This document shows, piece by piece, positions 5,197 to 5,206 of a stretch of DNA of 5,206 nt (positions within the stretch are counted from its first letter, which is position 1; every line of letters starts with the position of its first letter). The notes under the pieces are model-generated. The model ran no database searches and was not told the origin of the DNA. It worked only from the letters and a program-made list of their open reading frames with translations. The stretch covers positions 1-5,206 of the forward strand of contig CAZOLJ010000154.1 of NCBI GenBank assembly GCA_964580575.1. Direction: 5' to 3'. Both the position numbers and the translations under genes were made by a program. This stretch comes from CAVPDE01 sp964580575 (GTDB lineage Bacteria; Desulfobacterota; DSM-4660; Desulfatiglandales; HGW-15).

Positions 5197-5206
5197 ATGG
5201 TTGGAG
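5197..5206 (+). CDS. start of a gene running off the right edge
   Basis: An ATG at 5197 follows a near-ideal AAAGGAG (5183-5189) by seven bases, matching the spacing of the other genes in this window. Only the codons for Met-Val-Gly are visible, so nothing can be said about the product. It is on the same strand as all the other genes. Confidence 0.5.

Overview
The window comes from a Gram-negative bacterium. The evidence is two lipoproteins with lipoboxes, a LapA-type inner-membrane protein, an AsmA-like remnant and a BON-domain lipoprotein. The style of the FtsH and LapA sequences fits the deltaproteobacterial (Desulfobacterota) sphere. That placement is an impression from reading, not a computed one. 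Every gene I can support lies on the + strand. Only about half of the window is coding, which is low for a bacterium.

Layout. (1) Bases 1-267: a possible C-terminal tail of a gene entering from the left, then a leader. (2) 268-498: a complete KH-domain RNA-binding protein (KhpA type), standing alone. (3) 499-1003: gene-free, holding a 135-bp unit bounded by perfect 11-bp inverted repeats (603-737) and a strong two-part stem-loop (895-935). (4) 1004-1801: a compact envelope cluster made of a 49-aa lmo0937/DUF5670-type membrane protein, a BON-domain lipoprotein and the remains of an AsmA-like gene, only its two ends left and out of frame with each other. (5) 1802-2763: almost 1 kb without a gene. 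Its right half has several hairpins, a long-range inverted repeat and four copies of a TTAACC-centred word. (6) 2764-3291: an unrecognised lipoprotein. (7) 3399-3578: a 59-aa single-TM plus coiled-coil protein. (8) 3711-3995: a LapA-domain protein. (9) 4111-4906: an ftsH gene that has lost its middle, including the whole AAA+ ATPase and the HEXXH zinc site. (10) 4907-5206: a gene-free stretch with hairpins, ending in a good ribosome-binding site and the first three codons of a gene that runs off the window.

Common theme. Apart from khpA, every recognisable gene concerns the cell envelope: lipoproteins, small membrane proteins, LapA, AsmA and FtsH. In well-studied Gram-negatives LapA/LapB and FtsH act together to control LPS synthesis through LpxC turnover, so a lapA-like gene next to ftsH is suggestive, but this ftsH cannot encode a protease. 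The most notable feature is that two envelope genes about 2.5 kb apart show the same damage: both ends recognisable, the middle missing, and a +1 frame relation between the halves. This is either real gene decay or an assembly or sequence artefact. I found no CRISPR array, tRNA, rRNA or transposase gene.
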